From assembly GCF_003605635.1 (NCBI RefSeq), contig NZ_QMDW01000003.1, positions 149,910-213,909 of the forward strand: a stretch of 64,000 nucleotides of DNA, read 5' to 3'. The notes under the pieces were generated by a model, which worked only from the letters and a program-made list of their open reading frames with translations, was not told the DNA's origin and did not search any database. The DNA is from Halonotius pteroides. Its GTDB lineage: Archaea > Halobacteriota > Halobacteria > Halobacteriales > Haloferacaceae. Position 1 is the first letter of the stretch. Each line of letters begins with the position of its first letter. Positions 43,076 to 52,348 of this stretch are shown piece by piece. The position numbers were made by a program, and so were the translations under genes.

Positions 43076-44398
43076 TTACGCCGTGTCCGCCCCTGTTGGC
43101 GTCGGAAACGCCCGCAGTGATCGCGGCGGAATAAGGAAGTTGCCGCGGTTTTCGACGAAGATGTAGCGGAAGATCCCGTTTTTCACCCGCGGATCGATCT
43201 CCGGGTTGTCGGCAACGATGTCCGTTCCGTTCATCGCTTCCTGTACTGCCTCGAACTCGCTGATCGCCTGTTGGTAGGAGGGGAAATGCAGGCTGGCGTT
43301 GTCGTTGTCGGTCGATTCGACGTGGCGACGCAGCGTGCGGACGTTACCCTCGCTGTCGCGGTTGCCGCGGGCAGCCTTTTCTGCGTGGCCGACCACCCCG
43401 AACTCATCGGCGGTTTCGTCGGTCGCCTCGTAGATATCGCCTGTGATCCCACTGTCATCGCCAAGATTTTTGCCGACGCCTTCAACCGCCCCAGACTCGG
43501 CGAGCTGTGGGCTAAACAGCTTTTTTACCATTTCCTTGTGACTGTTTTCGGTGTACCACTTGTCGAGTTGCTGGCGGATCCGGGCGACGTGTTTCGTGGT
43601 GCCGCCGGCGAAAGGGCCATCCTCGACGGCTACTGACGCCTCGCTGGCCTGGTTGGCCGCAAACCCAGCTTTGAACCCCATAAACAGCGGTGCAGCCTCA
43701 GGAACCGGGCCATCCTCGGGAATCCCGCCGACACCCTGGTTGGCGGCTGGCAGCCCCGGCCCGATGAACCCCGTTCGGCGATCGTCGATCCGGAACACAT
43801 CGCCCAGCCGCCCTCTCACCGCAACACCGTTGAGCGTTTCTGGGCCGTCGCCGCCGTCCGCAAACAGCGCTTCCTCGACCGCCAGCAGGGCGTCGCTGCG
43901 ATCCGACGCCAGCTGCAGGAGGGCGTCCTGTTCGTCCAGCGTCGGTGTATCGACTGGGGTGAGTCCCTGTGGCGGCGGGAGATCGACTGACGCCGGTAGC
44001 GACGCCTCAAACCGGTCGAAGTACGCCGGCGAGTAGCCGAGATCGAAAACAACGCCGCGGTTGCTCCGCTCGTAGGCGCGTTCGATCGTTCGCAGGGCGG
44101 CGGTTAGCCGTTCGCGGTCGGCGTCGGTGGGGGTTCCATCGCTGCCACCCTCGCCGTCGTAGGTGAGATACAAAAATAGGTGGTGCTCCGGGAGGACAAC
44201 GTTGCCTGCCTCGTCGCGATCGAGGCTGTCGTTCCAGGCAAACTGGCGATCGGGGAGGGTCTTGGGATCGTCAACGCCTTTCGGGATCGGCTCGTCGCCG
44301 ACGGCCTCCAGACAGGCCGACAGCGCGGCCGCGCCACCGGTCGCCAACGCCGCCTTCAGTACGTCCCGGCGGGACGCAGACGTATCAGGCAGTGCCAT
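43076..44398 (-). CDS. Tat-exported DyP-peroxidase-like protein (EfeB-like)
   Basis: The 440-residue protein has a Tat signal (SRRDVLKAALATGGAAALSAC, residues about 9-29). Segments FMGFKAGFAANQASEASVAV and DGPFAGGTTKHVARIRQQLDKWYTENSHKEMVKKLFSP match the DyP pattern GxxDG...GGS...RIRxDLExW, here with weakened GFKAG in place of GxxDG. The heme His would be HVESTDNDNASLHF or H of TTKH; which one is uncertain, so peroxidase activity is not proven. It is divergent from a Tp34/P19-like exported protein; EfeB-type peroxidases accompany iron uptake in bacteria. Confidence 0.65.
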   Translation of the reverse strand: MALPDTSASRRDVLKAALATGGAAALSACLEAVGDEPIPKGVDDPKTLPDRQFAWNDSLDRDEAGNVVLPEHHLFLYLTYDGEGGSDGTPTDADRERLTAALRTIERAYERSNRGVVFDLGYSPAYFDRFEASLPASVDLPPPQGLTPVDTPTLDEQDALLQLASDRSDALLAVEEALFADGGDGPETLNGVAVRGRLGDVFRIDDRRTGFIGPGLPAANQGVGGIPEDGPVPEAAPLFMGFKAGFAANQASEASVAVEDGPFAGGTTKHVARIRQQLDKWYTENSHKEMVKKLFSPQLAESGAVEGVGKNLGDDSGITGDIYEATDETADEFGVVGHAEKAARGNRDSEGNVRTLRRHVESTDNDNASLHFPSYQQAISEFEAVQEAMNGTDIVADNPEIDPRVKNGIFRYIFVENRGNFLIPPRSLRAFPTPTGADTA

Positions 44399-44502
44399 AC
44401 CTGTTGTAGTCGACTGCGCCAAATATGGGTTCTGGTAGTCGTTCCCATGGGTTTCGTCGCCCACACCAGAACTCGTTTGATCGTCGCCCAGCTAGACCGC
44501 GT

Positions 44503-45585
44503 ATGGAACGACGACAGTTTCTTGCCACCACAGCGGCCGGACTGACAGCCGGTGCTGCCGGCTGTGTTGATTCGTTTACCTCTCTCGATGGCGTAAGCTA
44601 TGGGCGGGAACCCGAACTTGTCGCCGACCGCCCGGCGGCGATCTACTATCCAACCCACACCGAGGAGATGGCTATGGGCGGGATGGCACAAACCGACGAT
44701 GGGGTGGCGGTCTCGCTGTCCTACACCTTCCCTCATCGGTTCTGGCGGGTGTTCAAACGTGAGGGGCGCTACGAAGCCGACCGGTTCAGCGTCGACGGCG
44801 ACGACGCGGTTCATATCATGGCGACTATCTGGGACGCCGAGACCGGTGTCGTGTTACCGGTCTCTAGCGTCGACATCGCGGCCCGCGGCGGCAACAACGT
44901 CGACGAACGCGAGACGGTGTACCCGATGCTCTCCCAGCGCATGGGCTTTCATTACGGCGACAACTACCATCTCGACGGCGACGACACCTATACGGTCAAC
45001 GTAACCGTCGGCGCAACGACGGCCCGCCGGTTCGGCGAGTTTGCGGGTCGATTCGGCGAGCCCCAGACGGTCACGATCGACCTTGATTACAGCGAGGCCG
45101 CTCGCAACGAACTCGCCTACGAAACCTACGAGAATCGACAGGGCGACCCGGGCGCGCTGTCGCCTATGGATATGGAGATGAACGGGATGTCGATGCCGAC
45201 CGGCAGCGTCCGCGATCTTGGCGGCACCGCCCTCGGAACGGGACGCGCCGATGACATTCGGTATGCAGCCGCCGTCCTGACCGATGACCGATTCGGCGAC
45301 GCGCCGTATCTCGCGGTCACCGCGGCGACGCGGTACAATGAGCTGGTGATCCCGAGTATGGGGCTGGCCGGGACGCTCACCGACCCGAACGGTGAGACCG
45401 TTGTTGCGGACACATCCTTAGCACCGTCACTGGATCCCCAACTCGGCTTCCACTACGGCGCGGCTGTCCCCGGTGCGACCGGTGAGGAGACAGCTACGGT
45501 TGATGTGACAACGCCGCCGCAGGTTGCCCGCCATGAGGGCTACGAGACCGCCTTCTTCGAGACACCGACCGTCGATCTATCGTAG
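44503..45585 (+). CDS. Exported P19/Tp34-like metal-binding lipoprotein
   Basis: The 360-residue protein starts MERRQFLATTAAGLTAGAAGC, a twin-arginine signal with lipobox. Two Ig-like halves follow: HTEEMAMGGMAQTDDGVAVSLSYTFPHRFW near residue 45 and a Met-rich loop (PMDMEMNGMSMPTG) near 225, then LGFHYGAAVPG. Tp34/P19 proteins bind Fe or Cu through Met, His and Glu residues; Met and His clusters are seen here, so metal binding is plausible but not shown. Divergent from the DyP-like gene and followed by an MFS gene. Confidence 0.65.
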   Translation: MERRQFLATTAAGLTAGAAGCVDSFTSLDGVSYGREPELVADRPAAIYYPTHTEEMAMGGMAQTDDGVAVSLSYTFPHRFWRVFKREGRYEADRFSVDGDDAVHIMATIWDAETGVVLPVSSVDIAARGGNNVDERETVYPMLSQRMGFHYGDNYHLDGDDTYTVNVTVGATTARRFGEFAGRFGEPQTVTIDLDYSEAARNELAYETYENRQGDPGALSPMDMEMNGMSMPTGSVRDLGGTALGTGRADDIRYAAAVLTDDRFGDAPYLAVTAATRYNELVIPSMGLAGTLTDPNGETVVADTSLAPSLDPQLGFHYGAAVPGATGEETATVDVTTPPQVARHEGYETAFFETPTVDLS

Positions 45586-45648
45586 CCGGCCGCCGACTCC
45601 GACCACACGACAACAAGTTCATTCCGCACACCGCCCACAGTTGAATCA

Positions 45649-46875
45649 ATGCGATGGCGCTTCCCGCGACCGCGGATTCGACTCGCGGTCGTCGTCTGGG
45701 CGGTGCTCGTCTCGCAGGTGCTACTGTACCCTGGCCTCGATGGCCTGATCGCTGCCCTTGGCGCGCCCGGCGGCATCCGCGCCGGCATGTGGTTTCTTGT
45801 CGCTGAGGTCGCCGCATTCGTGGTGTTTGCCGTCGTGTGGGGTGCTGCCAGCGACAGTCTCGGCCGGCGAACACCACTGGTCGTCGCCGGTGCCCTCGGT
45901 GGCGCGACCTGCTATCTCCTCTTGCCGCAACTGCCCGTCTTCGGCGTTGGGTTTGCCGGCATCCTCCTGTTGCGAGCCGTGGGCGGCGCGTTCACCATCG
46001 GTGCGTTCTCGCTGTCGATCACGATGCTGATGGATCTCGGCGGCGGCAACGGGCGGAACATGGGTGCAGCCGGCATCGCTATCGGGCTGGGGGCCGCCCT
46101 CGGCTCGGTCGTTGGTGGCCAACTCGCCGCCCTCGATCCGTTTGCGCCCGTCTACGCCGGCGCGGTTGTCCTCGCTGTCGCCGCTGGTGTGGCGGCAACC
46201 GTGGGAGACACCGTCGCTGAAACGACATCCGATATGACAGACAACGACGCCGATCCCACACCCCCGTCGCTCGGGGGTGCTCTCGCCACGCTTCGCTCGC
46301 GGCCGTCACTCGTTGTCCCCTACGCGTTTGGATTTATTGACCGGCTGACGGCGGGCTTCTTTTCGCTGGTCGGCGTCTTCTATTTCGGTGATAGATTCGG
46401 GCTTGCTGCGGCGGGCGTTGGCGTCGCGCTCGCGTTGTTTTTTCTGCCGTTCGCGCTGCTGCAGTACCCGCTGGGGAGCCTCTCGGATCGGATCGGTCGA
46501 TTCATTCCTGTCGTTGTCGGCTCGATCGGGTACGGACTGGCGATTATCGCTGTTGGCGTGGCGTCGACCGCTGCGGCGGCGATGGCACTGATGACGCTGG
46601 TCGGCGTTGCCGGTGCGTTTGTCGCCCCCGCAACGATGGCACTCGTATCGGATCTTTGTGGGCCCGCCGAGCGCGGTGTGGCGATGGGCGGGTTCAATAT
46701 CTTCGGCAGCCTCGGCTTCCTTGCTGGGTTTCTACTTGGCGGCGTTGTTGCCGACGCGACAGGCTATCTAACTGCGTTTCTTGTTGTCGGCGGGCTAGAG
46801 ATCGGTATCGCACTGCTGGCGTTGCCGGCGGTGCGGCGGCTGACGCGGGAGGATACTGTTACTGCGGTGGCGTGA
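45649..46875 (+). CDS. MFS transporter, next to the iron-like cluster
   Basis: The 408-residue protein has 12 hydrophobic segments. The MFS loop is FAVVWGAASDSLGRRTPLVVAG, and the second half repeats it (LQYPLGSLSDRIGRFIPVVVG). It begins MRWRFPRPRIRLAV. It follows the Tp34-like gene by 63 bases on the same strand, so they may be co-transcribed. Substrate unknown; a multidrug-like or metal-chelate exporter are possibilities. Confidence 0.8.
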   Translation: MRWRFPRPRIRLAVVVWAVLVSQVLLYPGLDGLIAALGAPGGIRAGMWFLVAEVAAFVVFAVVWGAASDSLGRRTPLVVAGALGGATCYLLLPQLPVFGVGFAGILLLRAVGGAFTIGAFSLSITMLMDLGGGNGRNMGAAGIAIGLGAALGSVVGGQLAALDPFAPVYAGAVVLAVAAGVAATVGDTVAETTSDMTDNDADPTPPSLGGALATLRSRPSLVVPYAFGFIDRLTAGFFSLVGVFYFGDRFGLAAAGVGVALALFFLPFALLQYPLGSLSDRIGRFIPVVVGSIGYGLAIIAVGVASTAAAAMALMTLVGVAGAFVAPATMALVSDLCGPAERGVAMGGFNIFGSLGFLAGFLLGGVVADATGYLTAFLVVGGLEIGIALLALPAVRRLTREDTVTAVA

Positions 46876-47018
46876 TTAGGGCTGGTTGTGCGCATTGTGT
46901 GGTGGCCTGTGACAATAGGAAGATATTCTATTCTGCTTGTATATCTGGTGTCTGATTGTAAACTGAGGGTATCTAAGATGAACCGGTGTTTCTCAGACCT
47001 GTTTATGATATTGGATCG

Positions 47019-47837
47019 CTACAATATGGTAAAAATGGCATCTTGTAGCATAAATACCGCAAAAAAGCTGAAAACTGGTGCACATATCAACGCAAATACC
47101 CCGCGACGGGCTTTCGTTTTCGCGACGTTCCGTGGGTCACCATCCATCACCGTCAAACCACTTTCCTCAGGTGTAATAACCGCATCCCCACCGGTGGTTG
47201 TTTGCTCTGCTACCGTTGTAGTTCGCCCAATAACAATGACTCTTTCGCCGACGTTGATTGTTCTTTCAGTTAAATCGACAGGCTGTGTGGACTCGCCTGA
47301 CGCCAATCTGTACGCTGTCGGTTCAAATTCAACCCGTTCATCAGCAATTTGCTCTGCTTTTGTCGAGAGTGTCTCAGTCGTCGTCTGCAGAACTAAACTA
47401 TCCGCGTTGGGGTCGATAACAATATCGCCGTTCCCGTCAGAAAGGACAAATGACGTGTACGCACTACCAGATTCAACGGGTTCACTACCGCTATTTTGCA
47501 ACGATTGTCTGATGTCAAACCCGTATCGATCCACGCGATACTCATAGACTACACACTCGTTATCTAGTATCGGCGATGTGAACGTGTCATCAGGCTGTGT
47601 TGGCTGTACACACCCTTGAATCTGAACCAGTTCATCGGTTGCGGTGGCCTGATCAACTGCCAGTGTCTCGGTGCGTACTATCTTCCAGAGAAGTTTCACC
47701 TCCTTAATTCCGATATGTATCGCCGTTCGTGCTGCCAGAGCCGCCATAATCCCACCAAACAGCGTCGGCCAAAATCCCAACTCAGATGCGGAACCTCCAG
47801 CCAATGGTGTTATTGAGATTGACTGTTGTATAACCAT
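47019..47837 (-). CDS. GIDE-like membrane protein
   Basis: The 272-residue protein begins with a hydrophobic segment near 20-45 (WPTLFGGIMAALAARTAIHIGI). The middle matches the GIDE/MULAN-type domain: LVQIQGCVQPTQPDDTFTSPILDNECVVYEYRVDRYGFDIRQSLQN. A second hydrophobic helix lies at the end (GVFALICAPVFSFFAVFMLQDAIF). No RING finger is seen, so it is not a ligase. The gene has lower GC than its flanks, and the surrounding 46.9-48.0 kb is AT-richer, which suggests acquisition. Function unknown. Confidence 0.72.
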   Translation of the reverse strand: MVIQQSISITPLAGGSASELGFWPTLFGGIMAALAARTAIHIGIKEVKLLWKIVRTETLAVDQATATDELVQIQGCVQPTQPDDTFTSPILDNECVVYEYRVDRYGFDIRQSLQNSGSEPVESGSAYTSFVLSDGNGDIVIDPNADSLVLQTTTETLSTKAEQIADERVEFEPTAYRLASGESTQPVDLTERTINVGERVIVIGRTTTVAEQTTTGGDAVITPEESGLTVMDGDPRNVAKTKARRGVFALICAPVFSFFAVFMLQDAIFTIL

Positions 47838-48044
47838 ATCTCACACATTGCAGCCAGCCTGATGTGTACATTGAGTACAGACATAACCGACCACCATCCA
47901 TTTTCACCCACTTGTTACGTGTTGCATGATCTTAACGAGGGGTCTTCGCTGCTAACGCGGAGATGCACTATGAGCGTCTGGCATTCACACAGAGTAGCGG
48001 GTAATCGTTTGAACAGGCCGCCACACTCCCAGACGACCTGTCAC

Positions 48045-48593
48045 TCAGTGAACCGACTGCTCGCGGAGCCGATCAGCAAACTGCTCGCGCACCTTGTCGA
48101 GTTTCGGCGGGATATGCATCGAACAGTAGGCCTGTGAGGGGTTCTTCTCGTAGTAGTCTTGGTGGTGTTCCTCGGCGCGGTAAAAGGTCTCTAGTGGCTC
48201 GACCTCGGTGACGATCTCGTCGTCGTAGGCGTCGCTGGCGTCGAGTTCGGCGATAAACGCCTCGGCGGCGTCCTGTTGGTCGTCGTCGTGGGTGAAGATT
48301 GCCGAGCGGTACTGCGTGCCGACATCCGGCCCCTGTCGGTTGAGTTGGGTCGGATCATGCACGGTAACGAAGACTTCTAGTAGGTCGCCGTAGCTGATCT
48401 TGTCTGGGTCGTACTCGACTTGCACGACCTCGGCGTGGCCGGTCGTCCCGGAACAGACTTCCTTGTAGCTCGGGTCGGCCACATCCCCGCCAGCGTAGCC
48501 GGAAACGGCCGACGAAACGCCTGCAAGCTCCTTGAACGGGGCTTCGATACACCAGAAACAGCCGCCGCCGAATGTCGCTGTCGCGCTTGCCAT
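48045..48593 (-). CDS. msrA: Peptide methionine sulfoxide reductase A
   Basis: The 182-residue enzyme repairs oxidised methionine (S-sulfoxide). The catalytic motif GGCFWCIEAPFKEL (residues about 9-22) has the GCFWC nucleophile, and SGYAGGDVADPSYKEVCSGTTGHAEVVQVEYDP and YYEKNPSQAYC are family signatures. Start MASATATFGGG at 48593; a longer reading goes through the neighbouring beta-propeller gene and is not credible. Separate from it by 58 bases. Confidence 0.96.
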   Translation of the reverse strand: MASATATFGGGCFWCIEAPFKELAGVSSAVSGYAGGDVADPSYKEVCSGTTGHAEVVQVEYDPDKISYGDLLEVFVTVHDPTQLNRQGPDVGTQYRSAIFTHDDDQQDAAEAFIAELDASDAYDDEIVTEVEPLETFYRAEEHHQDYYEKNPSQAYCSMHIPPKLDKVREQFADRLREQSVH

Positions 48594-48651
48594 ACTGGCT
48601 GTTGGGTCGGGAGCAACAAGAAGCCACGGCTCGTACGTCTCACACCGACAG

Positions 48652-49821
48652 CTAGCCGCCACCAGCCCAGCCGCCGTGGTGGCTGAGCGTCCCGAGGTTT
48701 GCCCGCGAGTCGGTGCTGGAGCCGCGGACGCCAGCGCCGAGCGCGTAGATCGTGCCGTCGTCGCTGGTGACATACACCGTCTCGTTGACGACGACCGGCG
48801 CGGTGTCGACCCAGTCGCCGGCATCGAACATCCAGTCGCGCCGCCCGGTTGTCGTACTGATCGCATAGAGGTAGCCGTCGTTGCTGCCGACATAGACGGT
48901 ACCGCTGGCGACTGTTGGCGACGACCACACCCGGCTGTCCGTCTCAAACGACCACTGGCGGTCGCCGCTGGCGGCGTCGATCGCATACAGCGCGCCGTCG
49001 TCGCTGCCAACGAAGACGCTCCCCTCGGCGACTGTCGGCGAGGAGTTGATCGCGTCGCCGGTGGCAAACTCCCACTGTTTGTCGCCCCATTTGGCGTCCA
49101 GTGCGTACAGCTTGCCGTCGCCGCTGCCGATGAAGACGGTGCCGCCGGCGACCGTCGGCGAGGAGCGCACCGGGCCGCCGGTCTCGAAGGCCCAGCGTTG
49201 CTCGCCAGAGGCCGCACTTAGTGCGTACACGTGGCCGTCGTCGCTGCCGATATAGACGGTGCTGTTGGTCACGGTTGGTGAGGCGTAGATCGGGCCACCG
49301 GTGCCGACCGCCCACCGCTTTTTGCCCATGCCGGCGTGCAGCGAGTAGACGCAGCCGTCACCCCCACCGACAAACACCGCGTTGCCGGCGACCGTTGGCG
49401 ACGACTCGATGAACCGTGCGGTTTGAAACGCCCACTGTTGGCTGCCGGTGTCGGCGTCAATCGCGTACACATGGCCGTCGTCGCTGCCGATGACAACCCG
49501 TCCGTCGACGACGGTCGGCGCGGATTCGACAAAATCGTCGGTTTCGAAGACCCACTGCTCGTCGCCTGTCTTCGCGTTGACAGCGTAGATGCTGTCGCCG
49601 TCACCGCCGGCGACGACGGTGCCGCCGACGACCGTCGGCGCGGAGCCGCCGAGGCCGCCGGTGCTGTACGACCAGTTGACCGTGCCGGCGGCCTCTTCGA
49701 GGCGGATCTGGTAGCTGTCGTCTTCCTCGTCGTCTTCGGTGATCGAATCCGGGAGGCCGGCGTCGACCTCGAAATCCCAGTACTCGCCTTTGGCCTCCAA
49801 ACTCTCCTCGTCGTCGCTCAC
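48652..49821 (-). CDS. PQQ-like beta-propeller repeat protein, cytoplasmic
   Basis: The 389-residue protein is built of about eight repeats of around 38-40 residues. Each has the same core, for instance SPTVAGGTVFIGSGDGKLYALDAKWGD, GSVFVGSDDGALYAIDAASGD, GTVYVGSNDGYLYAISTTTG, followed by an aromatic W (QWEFATG, QWSFETD). The DNA repeats too. There is no signal peptide or lipobox, so unlike many PQQ propellers it seems cytoplasmic, and PQQ-binding is doubtful. Start GTG at 49821. A scaffold or interaction role is likely. Confidence 0.85.
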   Translation of the reverse strand: MSDDEESLEAKGEYWDFEVDAGLPDSITEDDEEDDSYQIRLEEAAGTVNWSYSTGGLGGSAPTVVGGTVVAGGDGDSIYAVNAKTGDEQWVFETDDFVESAPTVVDGRVVIGSDDGHVYAIDADTGSQQWAFQTARFIESSPTVAGNAVFVGGGDGCVYSLHAGMGKKRWAVGTGGPIYASPTVTNSTVYIGSDDGHVYALSAASGEQRWAFETGGPVRSSPTVAGGTVFIGSGDGKLYALDAKWGDKQWEFATGDAINSSPTVAEGSVFVGSDDGALYAIDAASGDRQWSFETDSRVWSSPTVASGTVYVGSNDGYLYAISTTTGRRDWMFDAGDWVDTAPVVVNETVYVTSDDGTIYALGAGVRGSSTDSRANLGTLSHHGGWAGGG

Positions 49822-49910
49822 ACCTACCGTTGTAGGCCCCCACCCGCAAAAATGAGTCGGCCCCGCAACCGTTCGGGATTGCATCAGCCACCAACCGGGC
49901 CAATACAGGG

Positions 49911-51365
49911 TTACCCCGACAGCCGATCGACCACAGTTTCGCCGTCGACAACGAGATTGTAGGCGTCCTCGTCGTCATTCCACAAGACGAGTGTGTTCTC
50001 GAAGGCCAACACCGCGCCGTAGTCGGCATCCGCCAACGCCCGATTCAGCCCGGACTGTTTTGTCACCACGGCGTAGTGGTCAGTTGTCTGGCTGCCATCG
50101 CCGATCTTGAACACCGCGTTGTCGCCGTCGCTGAGGTCATGGCTCAGTTTGACCGCCAGCAGGTCGATCCGTTCGGTGACGTGGTCATCCATCGCGGCCA
50201 TCTTCGCGTGTCGATCCCGACTTGCTCGGAACGGGTAGCGTCGCTCATTGTCCCGACGAAGGAGGCTGTAGGCGAACTGGACATCGACGTTGCGGAATGC
50301 GTCCGGATCGTCTTCGCCAGCTTCGGCGGCCGCCTCGGCAAGGCGATCCTGAAACGCCGGCACGGTTATCTCCGGCTGCACGTCGAACGACCAGCCGCGG
50401 TCGTCGGGTTCCACGCCGCCCCAGAGCCGCAGCGTTGGCGCGTAGACGGCCGCGTCGGTGTCGCCGCCGGCGACCGCTCGCTCGATCTCCCGGAGCTCGA
50501 TTGCGGTGTTGCGGTCGGCAGGCTCCAACAGCAGCACCGTCCCGTCGTCGGCCAGGTGTGACAGCGCGTCGGTGACGACGGCGACCGGGTCGTCGAGCTC
50601 GTTACAGACGTTGCCGAAGATGAGCAGATCAAACGGGTCGTCGTCTGTGTCGACCGCATCATAGTCGAACGCTTCGATCGTCGACCGGTGGATCGTCGAT
50701 CGGAAGTTCCGGCTGGTCTCACCCAGCACACGCTCCAACACGTCAGCCGCCGCGCTTGGCTCGACAGCGTGGTAGTCGACAAGACCGGCTGTCGGCTCGC
50801 GGTTGTCCGCATCGCCGAAGAGAAGATCGTGGAGTCCGAGTGCCGGCCCACCGACGCCGGCACCCACGTCGAGAACGCGCAGCGACGCCGGCAACAGCCC
50901 CCGTTCGGTGAGCGTCGCCACCACGTAGCCGATAGTCGCATAGTAGGCCGGCAGGTGATAGATCGCATACGCCGCAGCCGTTGCCGCGTCGTATGCGATG
51001 TCGTCGCCGGCGAGATAGTCGGCTTTCAGCGTGCGGATCGTCGACCGAAGCGTTGCCCCCGATTCCCCGCGGTGCCAGTTGGCTCCGTACTGCTTAACCA
51101 GGAAGTCCTCGACAGCACGGCTATACGCCGCAGGCAACGCCGACGGCGACCACTCCTGGTGGGGGACTGCTTCCGCCTCAAGCGGGACGAAGGTGCCATC
51201 CGCACGCTCGACGAGGCCAAGATCGAATGCCTCCTCCCGCAGCGTTTGGGCGACGACGGCGGGGTGGGGCTGCTCTTGAATGTAGTCAGCGATCTCGTCG
51301 GGATCGATCGGCCGCACTTGCTGGAGATACTTCGCGTTCGAGCGGACAGCCTCTCGGTCGATCAC
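49911..51365 (-). CDS. Rsm22-like methyltransferase of the small ribosomal subunit
   Basis: The 484-residue protein has an N-terminal helical region (LPAAYSRAVEDFLVKQYGANWHRGESGATLRSTIRTLKADYL...), then a class I MTase core: LRVLDVGAGVGGPALGLHDLLFG (motif I) near residue 163, and FDLLIFGNVCNELDD (motif IV), like mitochondrial Rsm22/METTL17-type proteins. The last 100 residues (KIGDGSQTTDHYAVVTKQSGLNRAL) form an OB-like tail. It starts with a GTG overlapping the stop of tyrA (GTGA). Role in small-subunit assembly is inferred from the family. Confidence 0.8.
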   Translation of the reverse strand: MIDREAVRSNAKYLQQVRPIDPDEIADYIQEQPHPAVVAQTLREEAFDLGLVERADGTFVPLEAEAVPHQEWSPSALPAAYSRAVEDFLVKQYGANWHRGESGATLRSTIRTLKADYLAGDDIAYDAATAAAYAIYHLPAYYATIGYVVATLTERGLLPASLRVLDVGAGVGGPALGLHDLLFGDADNREPTAGLVDYHAVEPSAAADVLERVLGETSRNFRSTIHRSTIEAFDYDAVDTDDDPFDLLIFGNVCNELDDPVAVVTDALSHLADDGTVLLLEPADRNTAIELREIERAVAGGDTDAAVYAPTLRLWGGVEPDDRGWSFDVQPEITVPAFQDRLAEAAAEAGEDDPDAFRNVDVQFAYSLLRRDNERRYPFRASRDRHAKMAAMDDHVTERIDLLAVKLSHDLSDGDNAVFKIGDGSQTTDHYAVVTKQSGLNRALADADYGAVLAFENTLVLWNDDEDAYNLVVDGETVVDRLSG

Positions 51366-52120
51366 TCGTCGGTCACCCGGCTGTCGGCGTCGACGTTGTG
51401 CTTGGCTTCCGCATAGAGGTCGGCGAAGGTCTCGCTGTCGGCGTCGGCGATCCGCTGGGCGGCCGCCGCGATGTCGCCGGCCCCGTCGAAGGCTGCTTGG
51501 ATCTCGCCGTACACCTCGGGGCTCCCCTCTGTCACTGTCGTTGCCAGCGATTCGAGCCGTTCGGACACCGGGGTGGCAAACTCCTCGCGGCTGTCGCCGG
51601 CGACGAGCGCGTAGGCCAACACGGCCGTGTGGGCACCGGCCTGAATCGTCTCCATCGCGCTGTCGTGTTCGGCGGCTGTTGTCTCAAAGACGGTGTTGCC
51701 GGCCTCGCTCATGTGTTCGCGGATCGTCGCCAGCGTCGGGCCCGCGGTTGCGGTGACGACAGCGATGTTCCCGGGAACTCGCGGCGGTGCAAACAGTGGG
51801 TGAAAACTCGCCTGCTCACGGTCAGGGGCGTGGTCGGCCATCGCCGCCAGCGGCCGATCCATCACCCCGGAGAGATCAAAGACGGCCGCCTCGGCCAGCG
51901 GCGCGTAGGTGGCGATCGCCTCGTCGACGACCGACATCGGCACCGCAATCCCAACGGCATCGAATGACTCCCTGATGTCGTTTTCCACCGCCCGCGCCGC
52001 TCGGGGGCCGGCTGCCGCCTCGGCGACGGCGGGGTCAGCGTCGGTGAACGCAACGTCGGCGTCGACGGTGTCGGCCAGCCACCGCCCCATCTCGCCTGCG
52101 CCGACGATGAGTAGCTTCAT
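51362..52120 (-). CDS. tyrA: Prephenate dehydrogenase
   Basis: The 252-residue NAD-dependent enzyme converts prephenate to 4-hydroxyphenylpyruvate in tyrosine synthesis. The Rossmann loop MKLLIVGAGEMGRWLADTV starts the protein, then IAVPMSVVDEAIATYAPLAEAAVFDLSGVMDRP and FHPLFAPPRVPGNIAVVT (the catalytic HPLF-like region, with His). Length is that of haloarchaeal TyrA. Start at ATG 52120. Its stop is overlapped by the Rsm22-like start; no other aromatic genes are here. Confidence 0.92.
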   Translation of the reverse strand: MKLLIVGAGEMGRWLADTVDADVAFTDADPAVAEAAAGPRAARAVENDIRESFDAVGIAVPMSVVDEAIATYAPLAEAAVFDLSGVMDRPLAAMADHAPDREQASFHPLFAPPRVPGNIAVVTATAGPTLATIREHMSEAGNTVFETTAAEHDSAMETIQAGAHTAVLAYALVAGDSREEFATPVSERLESLATTVTEGSPEVYGEIQAAFDGAGDIAAAAQRIADADSETFADLYAEAKHNVDADSRVTDE

Positions 52121-52348
52121 ACCCGCCTTTCCGTGTGATGTCTCAAAAGGGGTTCGATGGGGGCGACGCCGATCCGATCGCCGGCTCGTCGCTGTTCGAC
52201 TCACCCCCTGTGTCTGCGTTCCACCGCACTGTCGACACTGGCTAGCTTATCTATATTAGGTATCTAGTCACATTGATCCGAATTCTTTTAGCAATCGTTG
52301 GTTAATATAATTGCACAAACGACATAAACTGCTGATAGCTGTTCATAA

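Noticed and set aside
48594..49217. Longer reading upstream of msrA
   Set aside because: It runs through the beta-propeller gene in another frame; msrA starts at 48593.
49046..49884. Short tandem repeats resembling a CRISPR array
   Set aside because: They are the repeated coding units of the beta-propeller protein; spacing and variable positions follow codons and not spacers.
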